64,000 nt of DNA from Hysterangium stoloniferum (Eukaryota; Basidiomycota; Agaricomycetes; Hysterangiales; Hysterangiaceae). Shown here one piece after another: positions 33,229 through 45,307 of this stretch. The DNA lies in contig WHVD01000080.1 in assembly GCA_015178975.1 (NCBI GenBank), positions 124,001 to 188,000 of the forward strand, in the 5' to 3' direction. The notes under the pieces are model-generated. The model was given only the letters and a program-made list of their open reading frames with translations. It was not told the origin of the DNA and did not search any database. Within the stretch, counting starts at the first letter, position 1. The number at the start of each line of letters is the position of its first letter. The position numbers were made by a program, and so were the translations under genes.

Positions 33229-33869
33229 CACAGCACCCCTGACACCTGTTTCATTATAGTGTTGACCCTTTTAGTTTCCCATTCTGTCTCCATTCCATTC
33301 ACTCTCCTGTCACCATCTCCCTGTACACATCTCAATTGCCATCTCAGACCCCTTTTAGTATTACTTAGTACTTTACATTTTAGTCTCCCCACCTTGTCAT
33401 CATCAACTCCCTATGATCTGTTTTACCTTTCACTTTTTTGATCAGCCCTCTGGTCACCCATCTCATTGTAATATAAAACCTTCTTCATATACATATACTA
33501 TATCTCTTCAGTTCAAAAATTGCTAGTGCTCAGTCTCTTTCCTCCCTTCTCAATACCCTCAAAGATGTTCTTCAGCAAGCTGTGAACTCTTACCTTATGA
33601 CTCTTAGTATTTTGGCACACTGGTCAATTGAGTTAAGTGTTGATCTTTGCCTTTATTGTGCTATCCACTCTGTTTGAAATACCAGAGCACCATAACATTT
33701 TGTATGAGGGTGCAATACATAAGTTGAAGCCAAGCTCCATTATGTTTATAGAGTCAGACCTCCCAACTAATACAATTTCTATTGTCAGCCTCCTGATTAG
33801 CTCATTTCATATCATTGGCCCCCTGACTTGAGCCCTCCTTCCCCTGTTTGCTTAGATCTTAACAGGTAC

Positions 33870-34790
33870 CCCTCACAAAGTGTCAGGGTGTCACAGGGAG
33901 TGACACTGTGGTTGGGGGTACCAATGGTGGGATGTTGGAGAGGGGGAAAATGACTAGGATCCTAACAAGGAGTACAGTTGTCAATGAGTGAGTACTGGGT
34001 CTCCCAACTCTATCACATTGCCTATTCTTGGACTTCCCAGGTTATCCACATCCCTCTGTCCAAAGTTAGACCCAACAATCTTGCAAAGGTGCAGCACATA
34101 ATTGCAAGCTGAAGCCAAGTCCTATCCATTTCCAGAACATCTGTGGGTTTTCCCTGGATATCTGCCTGTAAGCCCAAGGTTAACAAAATATATCAAAAAA
34201 TATATTAAAATAAGTATATTAGATGTCCCTAAGAAAAGAGGTGTGAGGAGGAGGAAAGATTATGCCCACTCCCTCACACTTAGGCCCCACCCCCCTGGAT
34301 ATCAGCTAAGTGTTGATTACTTTTGTTTGAGATGTACTTCTTGTCTGTTTTGAAATACCAGACCATCCAGATAGTTTGTGTGAGGGTGCAATACATACAT
34401 TGAAGCCAAGCTCCACTTGTCTTTAGCACTGGACCTCCCAGTTAAGTATATACATACATATAGTCCTTCTGGTCCTCTGCCCAAGTCCCCTTGGTCTCCC
34501 AACACCTTAACATTGACCTTGAGAACACCCTCATTTCACAAATCCCTTTTATCTACCATCTTTCTAAAAAAAAATGGCTATGCTTTTTACAGTTGTCAAA
34601 GACTCACCATACAATGTATTGGAATAGACATTACCATTCCCATCTTTGCCCACAGCCAACTATACACTATCATTTCTCATATATGTACAACATGGCATGC
34701 AAGAATTCTTCTCTCACACAACAAAATATACACCAACAATATTGTATGTGACACGTCATGTCTTTTCTCCCTTGTAAGTTCCACCCATTG
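33870..34790. repeat. Decayed LTR fragments (type F and relatives)
   Basis: AT-rich and CpG-poor. 33,870-33,967 is the inverted 5' end of a type F LTR (ends GGATCCTAACA). About 34,080-34,135 and 34,310-34,450 carry the shared LTR motif (GCTGAAGCCAAGTCC, GTGTGAGGGTGCAATACATA). No ORF of interest. Confidence 0.6.
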
Positions 34791-36610
34791 TGCCCATTAT
34801 GGACTGCTTGCTTCGTGGAGTTTGCCACGGCCCGGGTCTTCTTTGTGGCAAGATTGATGGGTTCGGTTATCAGCCTGCATGCAGTTCGAGAATGGATCTA
34901 ATGCCACGTGAAATTTTGGCGTACTTGCCAATCTTAAATGAATTAAACCCTGAAAGATACCATGTCTGCAGTAGGCGAGAGCCCCAACAAGTTTCGAATA
35001 TATCTAATCCTGTTACATACAGATAACTGTAATAAAAAACTGAATGAATTTGAAAATTCGAGTGTATTCGACGTGAGCAACTCGCTCCAGGTCTTCCCTT
35101 CAATGAGTTCCGCGTGGTACCTTTCTCAAAGAAGTCGATCCTGCGGCTAGTGTAAATTGCCCGTCGTTCGCCAGCACTATTGGAAGAAGTTGTCGAACCA
35201 AGTGGGGACATTCTAAATGCATCTTATTGGCGTTCACATGAAGATATTTCCTTCCGTCTCGGAGCGAGTTATCGGATAACTTGTGACTCCCTCGAATACT
35301 ACTTAGTATACTGAAATGTACCACAACCGTGTGCGTGCATGCATGGCGTTGAATAGATGAAAACATCAGATATGCTAAGTTCGGATGCTAGTTATTCGAC
35401 TGATTCTGTGATATTAATAGCACAGGTTTGCCAGCATTAAGTAAGTACGTTTCGTGGTAAGTATCAACAAGTCCGCGCCGAGTATAATATTAATTGCCTT
35501 CGACTTGGCGTAATGTTTCGCGGTATGTGTTGGTGTTTGAGGAATGAATAGCGCACGCGTTGACATCACCATGCTGTGGGGCGTAGTAGCTATAGAGCCT
35601 GAGCTGACGACTTGACGTTAGTAACCATTCCGACAGCGGTTCGCATGGCTGAGATAGTCTGGTCAGAGGGCAGTTAAAGGGATGACGACAAGTTAATCAC
35701 TAACGTCCGTCAATGGTAGTAGATTCATCATAAAAATGGGGAGCTTGGATCTTCCGGCCATGGTCAGGGCCTAAAGTAATAATAGCGCATGGGGGGTGAG
35801 TGCTAGGAAAGGCTGTGGGGTACACTTTTCTTGGCACGTGTTCCTGGAGGCTTAGCGCTTGACATGCGCTCGAGCTTCTTGACCTTTTAGGTGAGCCATG
35901 GGGGTGTCGACAAACAGGTGTTAATTTGCCCTCAAGGCAAGTCGGGATCAAATGACTTGATGAATCTGGGGATGACAGATTGTGGCTGATAATCGGCACA
36001 TAATTACTTCAACTTAAGGCACTTGATTATGATCAGAGGTACATGATGATTGAACGTTCAGCCTTGGAGGTCAGTGCTAGTACTTCCTTGGACGATTTCC
36101 GGAAGCTAGGTCACCAGGAGTAGATATCTATATGAACGAGCGTTTAATAGACTGGACATTCGAATTGACCTGATACCAACATGAAACGCGCATTGAGGGC
36201 GCAACCTCATTAGGCGATGCTCACCATTTATTCAACCGATCTCGATAAACCAGGCGATCATCGATGATCAGCCACTGTGGAATCTTCTAAATAATCTCGA
36301 TTTCCTTGAAATAAAGCATGCAACCAGCCCGTACTATATAGTATATACGTTAAACCCTACACTTTCAAGTCAGGTTTCCTCGACCGCTACCCGCAGGAAT
36401 GAGTCCAATTTACGAAAACAAGTTAGTTATGACGCCTTTCAGTCTCTAGTAATGAAATAAATAAAAATTATTTTTTGTTTGGCCCCAAGCACCCGGCACT
36501 TCGTGATTGGTGCACACCCCTCGCCTTCTTAGATCTTTTATCTTAGCTGCTATATACAGCAATGCTCCCTCATCCCAGAGTTTTTCCTAGCACCTTTTCT
36601 TCTTACCCCC
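34791..36610. other. Apparently unique intergenic DNA
   Basis: Normal CpG content and no resemblance to the repeats elsewhere in the window. Short ORFs on both strands (for example 34,870-35,211 minus and 35,700-35,999 minus) have no recognisable motif or splice logic. A TATATA-type box near 36,551 lies about 60 bases before the gene at 36,611. Confidence 0.5.
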
Positions 36611-39013
36611 ATGTCCCTCCCACAAGCTGAGTGGCCTGCTCATCCACCAGCTGTCTGGCCTACCAAGCAGCATTCACCGTGTGCCCAAAGTGTAAAGGCT
36701 CTCCCCGTCACACCTATGGATGGTCTCACAGACCGTACCGCGAAGCGCGCCTCGTTCTCGTCACTGTCTTTGAATCGATTCTCCTTGCATAAGGGAAGAT
36801 CAAAGACTCAAGAGCAACCGCCCCCCTTACCTACAAAGGCCTCTGTCGCCCCACAGAATAAATTCGGTAAAAAAACGACCACCACCGGGAGTCTTAGGGC
36901 AGTCTACAAGAGATCGAGTGGAGTCGAGGAAATACTTGTCAACTCAAGTAGATGGACGTAAGTGCATACATGGTTGGGAGCCCATCCATACCGCTCAACA
37001 GTGTCACTAGGTCATCTCCGTCGACCCCTCGCAGCCCAACACGCGTCGTCCATTCTGCGAGCTCATCTCAGAGTCACCATCCTAATCCCATCCAATCTCC
37101 AACTAGAACCCTAGTTTCGCCCCCGCCCGCCATCAAACAACCACGCTCCTTCTTCAAGCGAATGACTGATCGTTTAACACGCTCTCGACCAAGTCTCCAA
37201 GAGGATTATAAGAAAAATAAAACGAAAGATAGTCCAGGGGAGCAGAGCCCAACGTCTCAAGTCGCCCAGACCATTGGAACATCGATAATTAAAATTCCTG
37301 CATCTCCGTCTTCGCCATCACTTCTCCAAACCCCACATTCTCCAGCCCTTCCTTCCCCACGACGCTCTCACCCGCCCCCGCCATCCCCACACCCACCCCC
37401 CACACATGCACTTCCCCCAACTCCTACACACGCACTTCCCCCAACTCCCACAGCGCATCACCTGTCCCTAACGTCCCCTAATCCTTCGATTCCTGTTACA
37501 TCAATTCTCCCTTCAATGAACAACAAGACACATACACGGAAATCGCGTCCGACTGCGATCCAGATTCCGAGGGGGGACACAGAGCATGCCACAACTACCC
37601 CGGGAGATCCAAGTTATAACCTTCCCTACTCCGCAAATAACTCTCGGTTTCCGCGAGATATCACGGTCACTCCACGCTCGTCCATGGCAACCTTGCGCCC
37701 CACCACTCTCGTTTCCACACCAATTCAGGACACGCGCGATCCATTGCCATTGTCATTCCCTCTTCCTCCATTGTCTCCCCCGGTAAATACCGAAAGTCCA
37801 CGAAAAAGTTGCTTCTCCCCTTCCCGCTCATTAGCCTCACCAAGCTCTGCCACGGTACGCCGAACATCCTCTGCCCGTATTGGTGCGCCATCAGGCAGTC
37901 CAATCACACCACGAAGAAAAGCTGAATCCGCTCGTGGTGGAGAAGCAATTGACAAGGGTCTCGATATACCAAGGAGGTTGCCGAAACCGTTGGGACGAGT
38001 GCAACTTGTTCAAGAAACGAACAGAATTGTCCCTCCGCCTCATGTGAGCTCTCATGTCAGGGCTGACTCGGATACATTGGCAGATATAGACCTGCAGATG
38101 GCTATGGAAATACATAGTCAGACTATCTCTCAACCTAGCGACCTTGTTCTCCGAAAACAGACACCACCTCCCCACAGCGAATCACTCTCCCTCGCAGAGA
38201 CGCGTGCTCAACGACGGATTCAGAATCATCTTCTTATGCTACCTGCAGAGATAAGGGGTATCGAACGAGCTGATTCACCGACAATTCCAGGCGCTGATAT
38301 GTGTGTGGAGGGAGTCGAGCAGGCTGCGCAATCTCCGGGTCTAGCCCAGTCTAGCCATCAAATCTCTTATGTAGGAGAATTTCAAACGAGTCAGCCAAAA
38401 ACGCCAAATTCCAAACGCGATGTAAACCGCAGCAATATCTCCATTTCACGTTTTGTTGAAACTCCGGTTACATCTTCCTCAGATGATGAGGGACATTTGA
38501 AGGTTGACCGGTGGCTTGCGGGGAGCCCAACAGATACAGAGAAGTCCATTTCGACAACTGCATCATTGAATGCGTGGCGCGGCACAATGGGTGATAGGGA
38601 TGGAGAAGAGGACATAATACCTGTGATCGAACACGTGGCTTTGGAGATTGCGGAGAGGGCTGCTGATAGCATACTAATGAGAAAAGGTGAAGAGGCCAGA
38701 AAGCGCAGAAGTTTATTCAGTAAAAAAGAAAGGCACGTTGTGAGTAATATCTCCTCGATGTGAGATCGCGAATTATTTACTAATTCAGGTTACGTTAGAC
38801 CTTGACCATATCACCACCTGCTTGAGCTATGGTCTCCGTAAGTCACTACGATCATCCTCCTCAGTTTCTTTCTCCAACAACTCCGGACCGTTACTTGTCC
38901 TCGTTCTATACAGTCACATTCTTTTACTGTTTTTAGTTCATATCACCAACGCACTCCTTACTCTTCGACATTCTTTCATCCTCATTGTCAAAGCATATAT
39001 AGCTTTAACTTAA
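36611..39013 (+). CDS. Serine/proline-rich hypothetical protein, spliced
   Basis: Proposed exons 36,611-36,957, 37,011-38,739 and 38,789-39,013. Intron 1 (53 bp) has GTAAGT...TAG and keeps phase across ...RWT|SSPSTPR. Intron 2 (49 bp) has GTGAGT...CTAAT...CAG. The protein is about 766 residues, mostly disordered: Ser/Pro-rich with short tandem ALPPTPTH-like repeats near the middle, a basic KQPRSFFKRMTDRLTRSRPS patch, many SP/TP sites, and a more structured C-terminal part (IPVIEHVALEIAERAADSIL). I do not recognise the family. The last exon could instead splice at GTAAGT near 38,834, so the hydrophobic tail (LLVLVLYSHILLLFLV) is doubtful. It sits alone between repeat blocks. Confidence 0.6.
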
Positions 39014-39149
39014 TTACTTGTACTTTCCCCCGTGTGCTGTATGTAAGGCCGCGTACAGAAGAGATATCATTCAATTGATACCAACTTTGTTGAGTTAGTT
39101 TGAGAGCATGAGGTCCAATCAGGGCCAACAGTGTGCCGAGCGCATGGGT

Positions 39150-39541
39150 CGTAACACTATCACTCTCACCAATCTTGTCAACATACTCAAAGGGTTACTG
39201 CCAATGACATTCAAACAGACCCTTATGAAAGAACCACAGATGGTGACACTCCCCAACAACCCTTCCCCTGTCTTCTTTCATGACTAGCTGATACATCCCA
39301 TCATTAGGATATGACAGAAAGCTTATGGTCATTGGGTATCTATGGTACACAAAGCAGACCAATTGCCTCCCAACTTTGCATGACCTTAAAATCTGCAAGA
39401 TCATAGGGCCACTTCATAACAAATGAGAGGAATGGGGACAAGCGATCTTACAACTAGGAGGTTCTGACAAGGAAGTGTGGGGTGGAGTCCCTGGCAGACT
39501 ACAGGATTTTGCATAACATAGCTCTTTGGACTGGGGAGCAC
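39150..39541 (+). pseudogene. Remnant of an aORF C-terminus and polypurine tract
   Basis: In-frame similarity to the end of aORF (EEWGQAILQLGGSDKEVWGGVPGRLQDF against WGNAILHLGGSSQDTWGGVP), with stops, followed by CTGGGGAGCAC before an LTR start. A fourth, degraded Ty3-A 3' end, CpG-poor. Confidence 0.6.
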
Positions 39542-40212
39542 TATGAAGGATAGACTGCAAATAGTGCAATATTCTATAGGGGAATTGAGTATCATTCTTG
39601 TTTAACATTTTATTTATATTTTTACATATTTTATCCTTCACTTAAAATACAAGATATATCTTGTATTTAGTAGTATGAAGGTCCATGTGTGTTTGTGGGC
39701 ATATGAGTGCCTGACAACCACTACCTGCACAATGCAAGTATTGGTTTGGGATTCTGTCTCAATACAACTGCATCACTGCTCTTTACATCTCAACAGTAAG
39801 CAAAACTTTGCACTGAAATAGTTGAAGTTTGCTTGCTACTACTCAACTCATCTCTAAGGTTAATACATACTTTGCACAATAGAATACATCTGATAAAGCT
39901 ATTCCATTCCTTTTTCATAGTAGCAACTTTTCCCTCAAAACCCTCTTAATTCTACAAGCAGTTCCCCAATTGCACCTCTAAATTGATCTCTGTTCTGGCT
40001 ACCATCAGTCTGATCACACCTTAAGGTCAATCCCCTTTCTTACTACTCATCTCATCAATCACACCTTGAGAGCCAATCTTACTTCTATCATGTTAGATTA
40101 TCAGACTATTATATTACTTAGCTATTACTATTCTAATAGTCAATATTATCATCACACTGTTATAAGTCAATTTTGCTCACACATTGAGTGGTAATTTACT
40201 TGACTCTTCACA
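39542..40212 (+). mobile_element. LTR, type G (3' LTR of the remnant)
   Basis: About 671 bp from TATGAAGG (TGTGAAGG mutated) next to the polypurine tract, to TGACTCTTCACA. CpG-poor. A fragment of the same type in inverse orientation lies at about 56,289-56,326. Confidence 0.65.
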
Positions 40213-40402
40213 GGTAGAGCTTCTTTTTGTTGTTAAAAAAGAATTTTCTTTATAGGAAAAGAATGGTCTGGCCTGGATCACCACTGTGAAGAGTTGTAGT
40301 AATTCCAACCATTCAATATATAAAGAGTATTGACCTTCTAGGTATAATATGGGTGTACATATATTGACTATCAAAGTACAATACAAGTGTAAGGACTGTT
40401 AG
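40213..40402 (-). mobile_element. Ty3-A leader plus start of a 5' LTR, decayed and split
   Basis: 40,213-40,284 matches the leader next to the giant element's 5' LTR (CCTGGATCACCAC before TGTGAAGAG). 40,285-40,402 is the beginning of an LTR that resumes at 41,049 after the nested type C LTR. It lies head-to-head with the 3' LTR at 39,542-40,212, so a rearrangement lies at 40,212/40,213. Confidence 0.55.
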
Positions 40403-41043
40403 TGTGAAGAGTCGATAGATTCTGACCACTCAATATACAAAGAATAGTGTTTATTCAACTACTATTAGAAAGTATTGACCGTTCAGTACAATACTATAGA
40501 TTACTAGACTGATAGTACTAGTATAGGGATGCACTACATGTCACAAGAGCAATTGTACAGTTGCTCGTGATGACTAGAACAAGAGAATAGAAGAGTTGAC
40601 CTTTACGGTACAACTGGTAGCTAGAAGTAAGATAGATAATCAGTGAAAGACTGAATATCTAGGGTGGAGAGATAGCAGCGTGAGTTGACTACAGTGTCGA
40701 TGAGCACAGAGTCTTGAGAGTGGAACTCGACCTTTGTGGTTCGAGTCCAAATACTATTAGTATGCAAGAAGACACTACCTTTATGGGTAGCTGAGATATT
40801 ACCCTTGACACCTCTCGCTATTTGACATCTGAGTCGTTACAAGGTGGTGTCTGCTGGGTAAAAAGGTGTCTGTCATTTGACGCCGAGAGCACCCATAGAT
40901 ATACACAAGGCTTCGAACTAAGAAATAAGGGTATGCTCGAAAGATATAGAGAATTAGAGAAAAGAAATAAAAACTAGATAATAAAGTACTATAATATGTC
41001 TATTATTCCACAGTCCAATCATGATATATGCATACCCTTCACA
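40403..41043 (-). mobile_element. Solo LTR, type C
   Basis: 641 bp, TGTGAAGAGTCG to CATACCCTTCACA, perfect TSD GTTAG (40,398-40,402 and 41,044-41,048). Nested in the decayed LTR around it. Confidence 0.92.
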
Positions 41044-41048
41044 GTTAG

Positions 41049-42092
41049 TTGTTAAGCAACTGTATAGTATCTGGAGGTGACTAGACTAAAGAAAATGGAA
41101 TTGATCTTAACAGTACAATTCCAGATGAAATGAGTCCAATGAAATGGGGTAAGGGTAGGAGACAGTTTACAAAAGGAATAGAGGGATGTGAGGAAGTATT
41201 GATAGTGATAAGCAAGTTTGAGTGATGTATTCTAAGCTTTGACTGTAAAGTGCAAAGCTGAGAGATAAGTATTGTAGTTCTAAGATGGCTGAGATAATGT
41301 TAAGATCTAAGCAAGAGATTGGGAGGAGGCTCTATTTCAGGGAGCTGACAATAGAGATCATACTAGTTGGGGGGTCTGACTCTATAAAATGGGTGGAGCT
41401 TGGCTTTAACTTATGTATGTGTTGCACCCTCATACAAACTGTTGAGGTGCTCTGGTATTTCAAACAGAGCGGATAGTACAATAAGAACTAAGGACAACAC
41501 TTAGCTTACTTGACTGGGGGGCTGACATACTAAGAGTTGTAACATAGAGGGTCACAGCTTGCTGATGACACCTTAGAAGGTATTAGGGAGGGAGTAAATA
41601 GACTGAAGACTAAATGGGGGCAATCTAAGTCAATATTAGAACTGAGGAGTAGTAGCATACCATACATACATATTAGGAACTTTATACAAAAGTGTAACAG
41701 ATGAGTGGGAGCTGATCAAGGAAGTGGGAAACAGTGACAGGTCAAGGAAGTACAGGAAAGGGCAAGGATCAGACTAAAACTATATGCAATGTGGTAAAAG
41801 CATTCTAGGGGGTATGAGGTGGCAAAATATTATTTACAAGTAGAATGGGCAATGGGAGAGTGTTGGGACAGAGATGGAATGATGAAAGGGAAAAACCATA
41901 TTGACACAAGTGTCAGGGTGCTACTATGGGTGGTGATACTATGGTCAGGGGTATTGATAGTGGGATGCTGGAAGATGGGGAGAGTAGAATTGTTAGAAAT
42001 GGGAAAATACAATATCTATAAGTGACAGACTGCTATAAGACCCAGGTTTGCCATCACAAGTTGGCATCAGAAGTCCATATATATATATGTAT
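41049..42092. repeat. Decayed LTR sequence including an inverted type F LTR
   Basis: 41,049-41,297 continues the LTR begun at 40,285. From 41,298 (TGTTAAGATCTAAGC) to about 42,030 the sequence resembles the reverse complement of the type F LTR at 33,234-33,864 (shared TATGTGTTGCACCCTCATAC block), without an intact far end. No gene. Confidence 0.55.
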
Positions 42093-42290
42093 GTACAGTG
42101 GGGGACAAAACTGTTCCAATGATTTTTTATATGTTAAAGAATGTTGAATAACTCACTAAGTACTTGACCAATTGACCTGAAATTTTTAATTTAGGTAGTC
42201 ATATATGTTGGCTATATATCCTAAGAATTATATGACATAAGCATTGTTTGTCATCAAACTATAAATCAAATCCATCATATATATATAATC
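42093..42290. mobile_element. Terminal fragment of a Tc1-like element
   Basis: TA followed by CAGTGGGGGACAAAACTG and about 180 bp similar to the left inverted repeat of the element at 58,660-60,260 (shared ATTGACCTGAAATTT-like and TATGACATAAGCATTG blocks). The rest is missing. Confidence 0.7.
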
Positions 42291-42328
42291 CATCATACAT
42301 GCATATGTACATATAACACTAGACTATA

Positions 42329-42410
42329 GATCCAGTAGCTCAGTGGTTAAGAGCACCTGCATATACATAAAGAAGCCAGGAGGTCCTTGGTTCAATCCCA
42401 AGCTGGGTGA
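42329..42410 (+). tRNA. tRNA-like gene, anticodon not assigned
   Basis: Internal promoter boxes are present: A box TAGCTCAGTGGTTAAGAGC and B box GGTTCAATCCC. The T stem CTTGG/CCAAG is perfect, the D stem GCTC/GAGC is perfect, and the acceptor GATCCAG pairs with CTGGGTG at six of seven positions. A run of six T follows at 42,415-42,420 as a pol III terminator. The anticodon arm is CCTG/CAGG with about 17 bases between, implying a very short intron or a degenerate arm. It may be a tRNA pseudogene or a SINE head, as it lies in repeats. Confidence 0.5.
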
Positions 42411-42450
42411 ATTCTTTTTTATACCTTTAACAAGAATGAGGTTGTGGGGG

Positions 42451-43263
42451 TGTTAGAGTACGTATACAATGGGTTTCTGGAGAAACCCACGGAATATCCG
42501 GTAGGACTTGGCTTCAGCTTATAGGCTGTGCCCTCACAAGATCGTGTTGTCCAATTTCAGACAGGCAGACGGGAATCCCGGGGAGTCCAGGCAGGGTTCA
42601 TGGGTCGAGGGATTGTAGGGCAGAGGTCATGGGTCGAGAGGTTGTGAGTCAAGATAGATAATAGAGATAGATGCGCCGGAGCCTGTGGGCTCCAACTAGT
42701 GTGAGCAGTGTGATTCAAGTAGAAGTTTAGAGTGGAAAATGTATTAGATTACTGGGGGGAATCTAAGCTGATTTTCTAACTGGATTGTATTGTACAACAT
42801 CTGCCAGACTATATAGACCGTGGAATGAATGACATACCAAATCCAGTAATAATGAAATGAAACTAGCAAAACATAAAACAAGAATAGTAAACACCAAATT
42901 TGGTGTTAGGAATGGGACAGAACAGAGTGGAGTCTGAATTGTGATAAATCATAAACCATAATGGGAAACAGAGCAGGAGCGGAGTCCAAATCGTGACAGG
43001 TCATTTGACTAGAACGGGAATGGGGCTCAGTTAGAGGGGTGATGGGTTTTCTGAGTGGGGTCCGGTGACTGATGTGTGGGATGAGGTCAGATATAGATGG
43101 GGACGGAGTCCGGTGGGTATTCTGGTGATTGATACACAACATAACAAAGTTGAACGTAGACAAGTCTGATGTACAGAGTCTGGCAGGAATTCCAGTAAAC
43201 TGACTAGGGTGTGGGTGCGTATAGGTTAGTGCCTGGAGTCCGGCAGGAATTCCGGTTGTAACA
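42451..43263 (-). mobile_element. Solo LTR, type H, copy 1
   Basis: 813 bp, TGTTAGAGTACG to GGTTGTAACA, flanked by GGGGG on both sides (TSD, low complexity). Carries GGACTTGGCTTCAGCTTATA, shared with the LTRs of the nested chromovirus, whose orientation sets the strand. Confidence 0.75.
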
Positions 43264-44242
43264 GGGGGGCCAAATGACTGGGATCCTCATAGACAATTTC
43301 CCAATCACAGCTTGCAGTAGATACTCAAGTGATGTCTTTGGTAAATTGTGGTTTCAGGTAAAGTGTCTTGTTTGACACTTAGGGTGTCTACTAGTATATA
43401 CATATGCATGTGTCTATATGTCTATGAGTGTCTACACACCTACAGGTATACTGTACATAGACCTTCAAACAATTAATAGGAGATATTCAATGAATATTTC
43501 AAAAAAATAAAAGGAAATACATATAATGCATAAAAAAAACAAAAAAATTGGAAATTATAGTAGTAGTGCAAGTTCTTAGAAACTTAGCCCTATCTCTCAC
43601 ACCAATGATGTCTTGAAGAGGATTAAGTAAAAGAGTAGGATAGTCCTGTTATGATCTTTACTTGAAGTACTCTGTGAGTCATTTAGATTAACTGCATGCA
43701 GTCTTATTTCATTACAGAGTCCTTGTCCTAGATCCAAGTTCTGAAGAAGCATCAATGGGACTCCAGGTTTCAAATGCAATAGTGACAATCTGTTAGGATC
43801 CTCATCTTTTTGGACTCCCACAGCTTGTTTTCACTCTGACAAACCTCTGGTATCCCATTATTGGTGCCACTGACTGTGACATCATTGCCCTTAGCATCCC
43901 AACACCTGGTTTACTATAGATTACCTTTTTAATTATTCCATTCTACTCCTATCCTGACACTTTCCCACTATTTGTTCTATGGATACACATTATTTACCAT
44001 CTCAAACTGTTTTTAGTATTCTACTATTACTTTGCATTTAGTTTCTATTGTCCCTCCATCCTATCACTTGCTTCTTTTGATCCATTTGCCTTTTTACCTC
44101 CATGATTAGTTTTCCAATCATCTGTCATTTTAGTATATAACTCTCATCCTGTATGCTATAGTTCTTCAGTTCAAATATTGACTTACATAAGTTCCCAGCA
44201 GGAGAGCTAGCATTCATCCTTTGAATAACAACTATTCCAACT
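43264..44242. repeat. Repeat mosaic with start of a type F LTR
   Basis: 43,300-43,590 is AT-rich and LTR-like (ends in TCTCACACC). About 43,600-43,796 resembles 53,770-53,900 (shared AAGTACTCTGTGAG). At 43,797 a type F LTR starts (TGTTAGGATCC) and runs to the type H insertion. No gene. Confidence 0.5.
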
Positions 44243-45123
44243 TGTTAAGAGTCATGTGCAGAGCTTATCGGAGGGTTTCTGGAGAAACCCGTGGGAAAGC
44301 CAGTAGGACTTGGCTTCAGCTTATAGGCTGCACCCTGGTGAGATTGTCTTGTCCAATTTCAGATGGGCAGACGGGAATCCCGGGGAGTCTGGGAGGGGTT
44401 CGTGGGTTGAGAGGTCGAGGAGTCAACTGTGGGAATCCCACGGAAGTCAAGGGGTTGGGCAGAGATAAATCGGGGGTCAAGATAGATAGATCGGAGGTCA
44501 AGTGATAGATAGGTCAGAGCCTGTGGGCTCCAATGAGGTAAAGCAGTGTGTTTCAAAGAGGAGATTAGAGCGGAAACTATACTTGAGATTACTGGGGAGA
44601 ATCTAAGCTGATTTTCTGACTGGATTGTACATATGTACATACAACATCTGCCAGACTATATAGACTGTGGAATGTATAACATATCAAATCCAGTAATAAT
44701 GAAAACTAAACTAGCAAACATGAAATGAGACAAGTAAACACCAAACTTGGTATTAGGAATGGAACAGAGTGGAGTGGAGTCCAAATCATGACAGGTCATT
44801 AAACCATAATGGGAATGGGGTGGGAGCAGAGTCTGAATTGTGACAGGTCATTTGACCATAATGGGAATGGGGCTCAGTTAGAGAGCTGTCGGATTTTCCA
44901 TATGGGGTCCGGTGACTGGTGTGTGGGACAGAGTCAGAGATAGACAGGAGCGGAGTCTGGTGGGTATTCCGATGACTGATACATGGAGTGATGAAGGTCG
45001 AGCATGGATAGGTCTGATGTCCAGAGTCCAGCAGGTATTCTGGTAAACTGATAATTGGTGTGTGTAGGATGCAGGTGCATATAAGTTAGTACCTGGAGTC
45101 TGGCAGGATTTCTGGTCATAACA
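44243..45123 (-). mobile_element. Solo LTR, type H, copy 2
   Basis: 881 bp, TGTTAAGAGTCATG to CTGGTCATAACA, perfect TSD CAACT (44,238-44,242 and 45,124-45,128). Confidence 0.85.
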
Positions 45124-45128
45124 CAACT

Positions 45129-45307
45129 ACAAAACAATTGCTATTTGAACTGCATTGTTGGCAGTTTTCAGTCAGGCTAGGGTTTGCTATGACTATCAAT
45201 AAGTCATAGGGTCAATCTTTAAAATTAGTTGGATTGGATCTACATACTCCTGTATTCTTACATGGACAGTTTTACATTGGTGTTTCAAGAGGGACAAATT
45301 GGGGAAG
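45129..45307. repeat. Repeat shared with 53.5 kb
   Basis: Matches 53,510-53,680 in direct orientation (TATCAATAAGTCA, GACAAATTGGGGAAG). Interrupted by the type H LTR at 45,308; resumes at 46,067. Confidence 0.55.

Larger units (their letters stand above)
13467..33864. mobile_element. Solo LTR, type F, split by the giant Ty3-A insertion
   Basis: The left piece is 13,467-13,569 (TGTTAGGATCC...) and the right piece is 33,234-33,864 (...AGATCTTAACA), together about 734 bp. The outer TSD is GGTAC at 13,462-13,466 and 33,865-33,869. The two halves were separated by the 13,570-33,228 element, whose own TSD CACAG marks the cut. A motif shared with the LTRs at 21,771 and 42,451 (GCTTGGCTTCAACTTATGTA on one strand) suggests the families are related. 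Only the two end pieces belong to this LTR. Confidence 0.85.

Noticed and set aside
34870-35211. 113-codon minus-strand ORF
   Set aside because: No recognisable motif, low-complexity composition, no supporting splice or promoter features.
38822-39013. Separate small membrane protein
   Set aside because: Same frame as the proposed last exon of the 36,611 gene and lacks its own ATG; the hydrophobic tail may even be spliced out.
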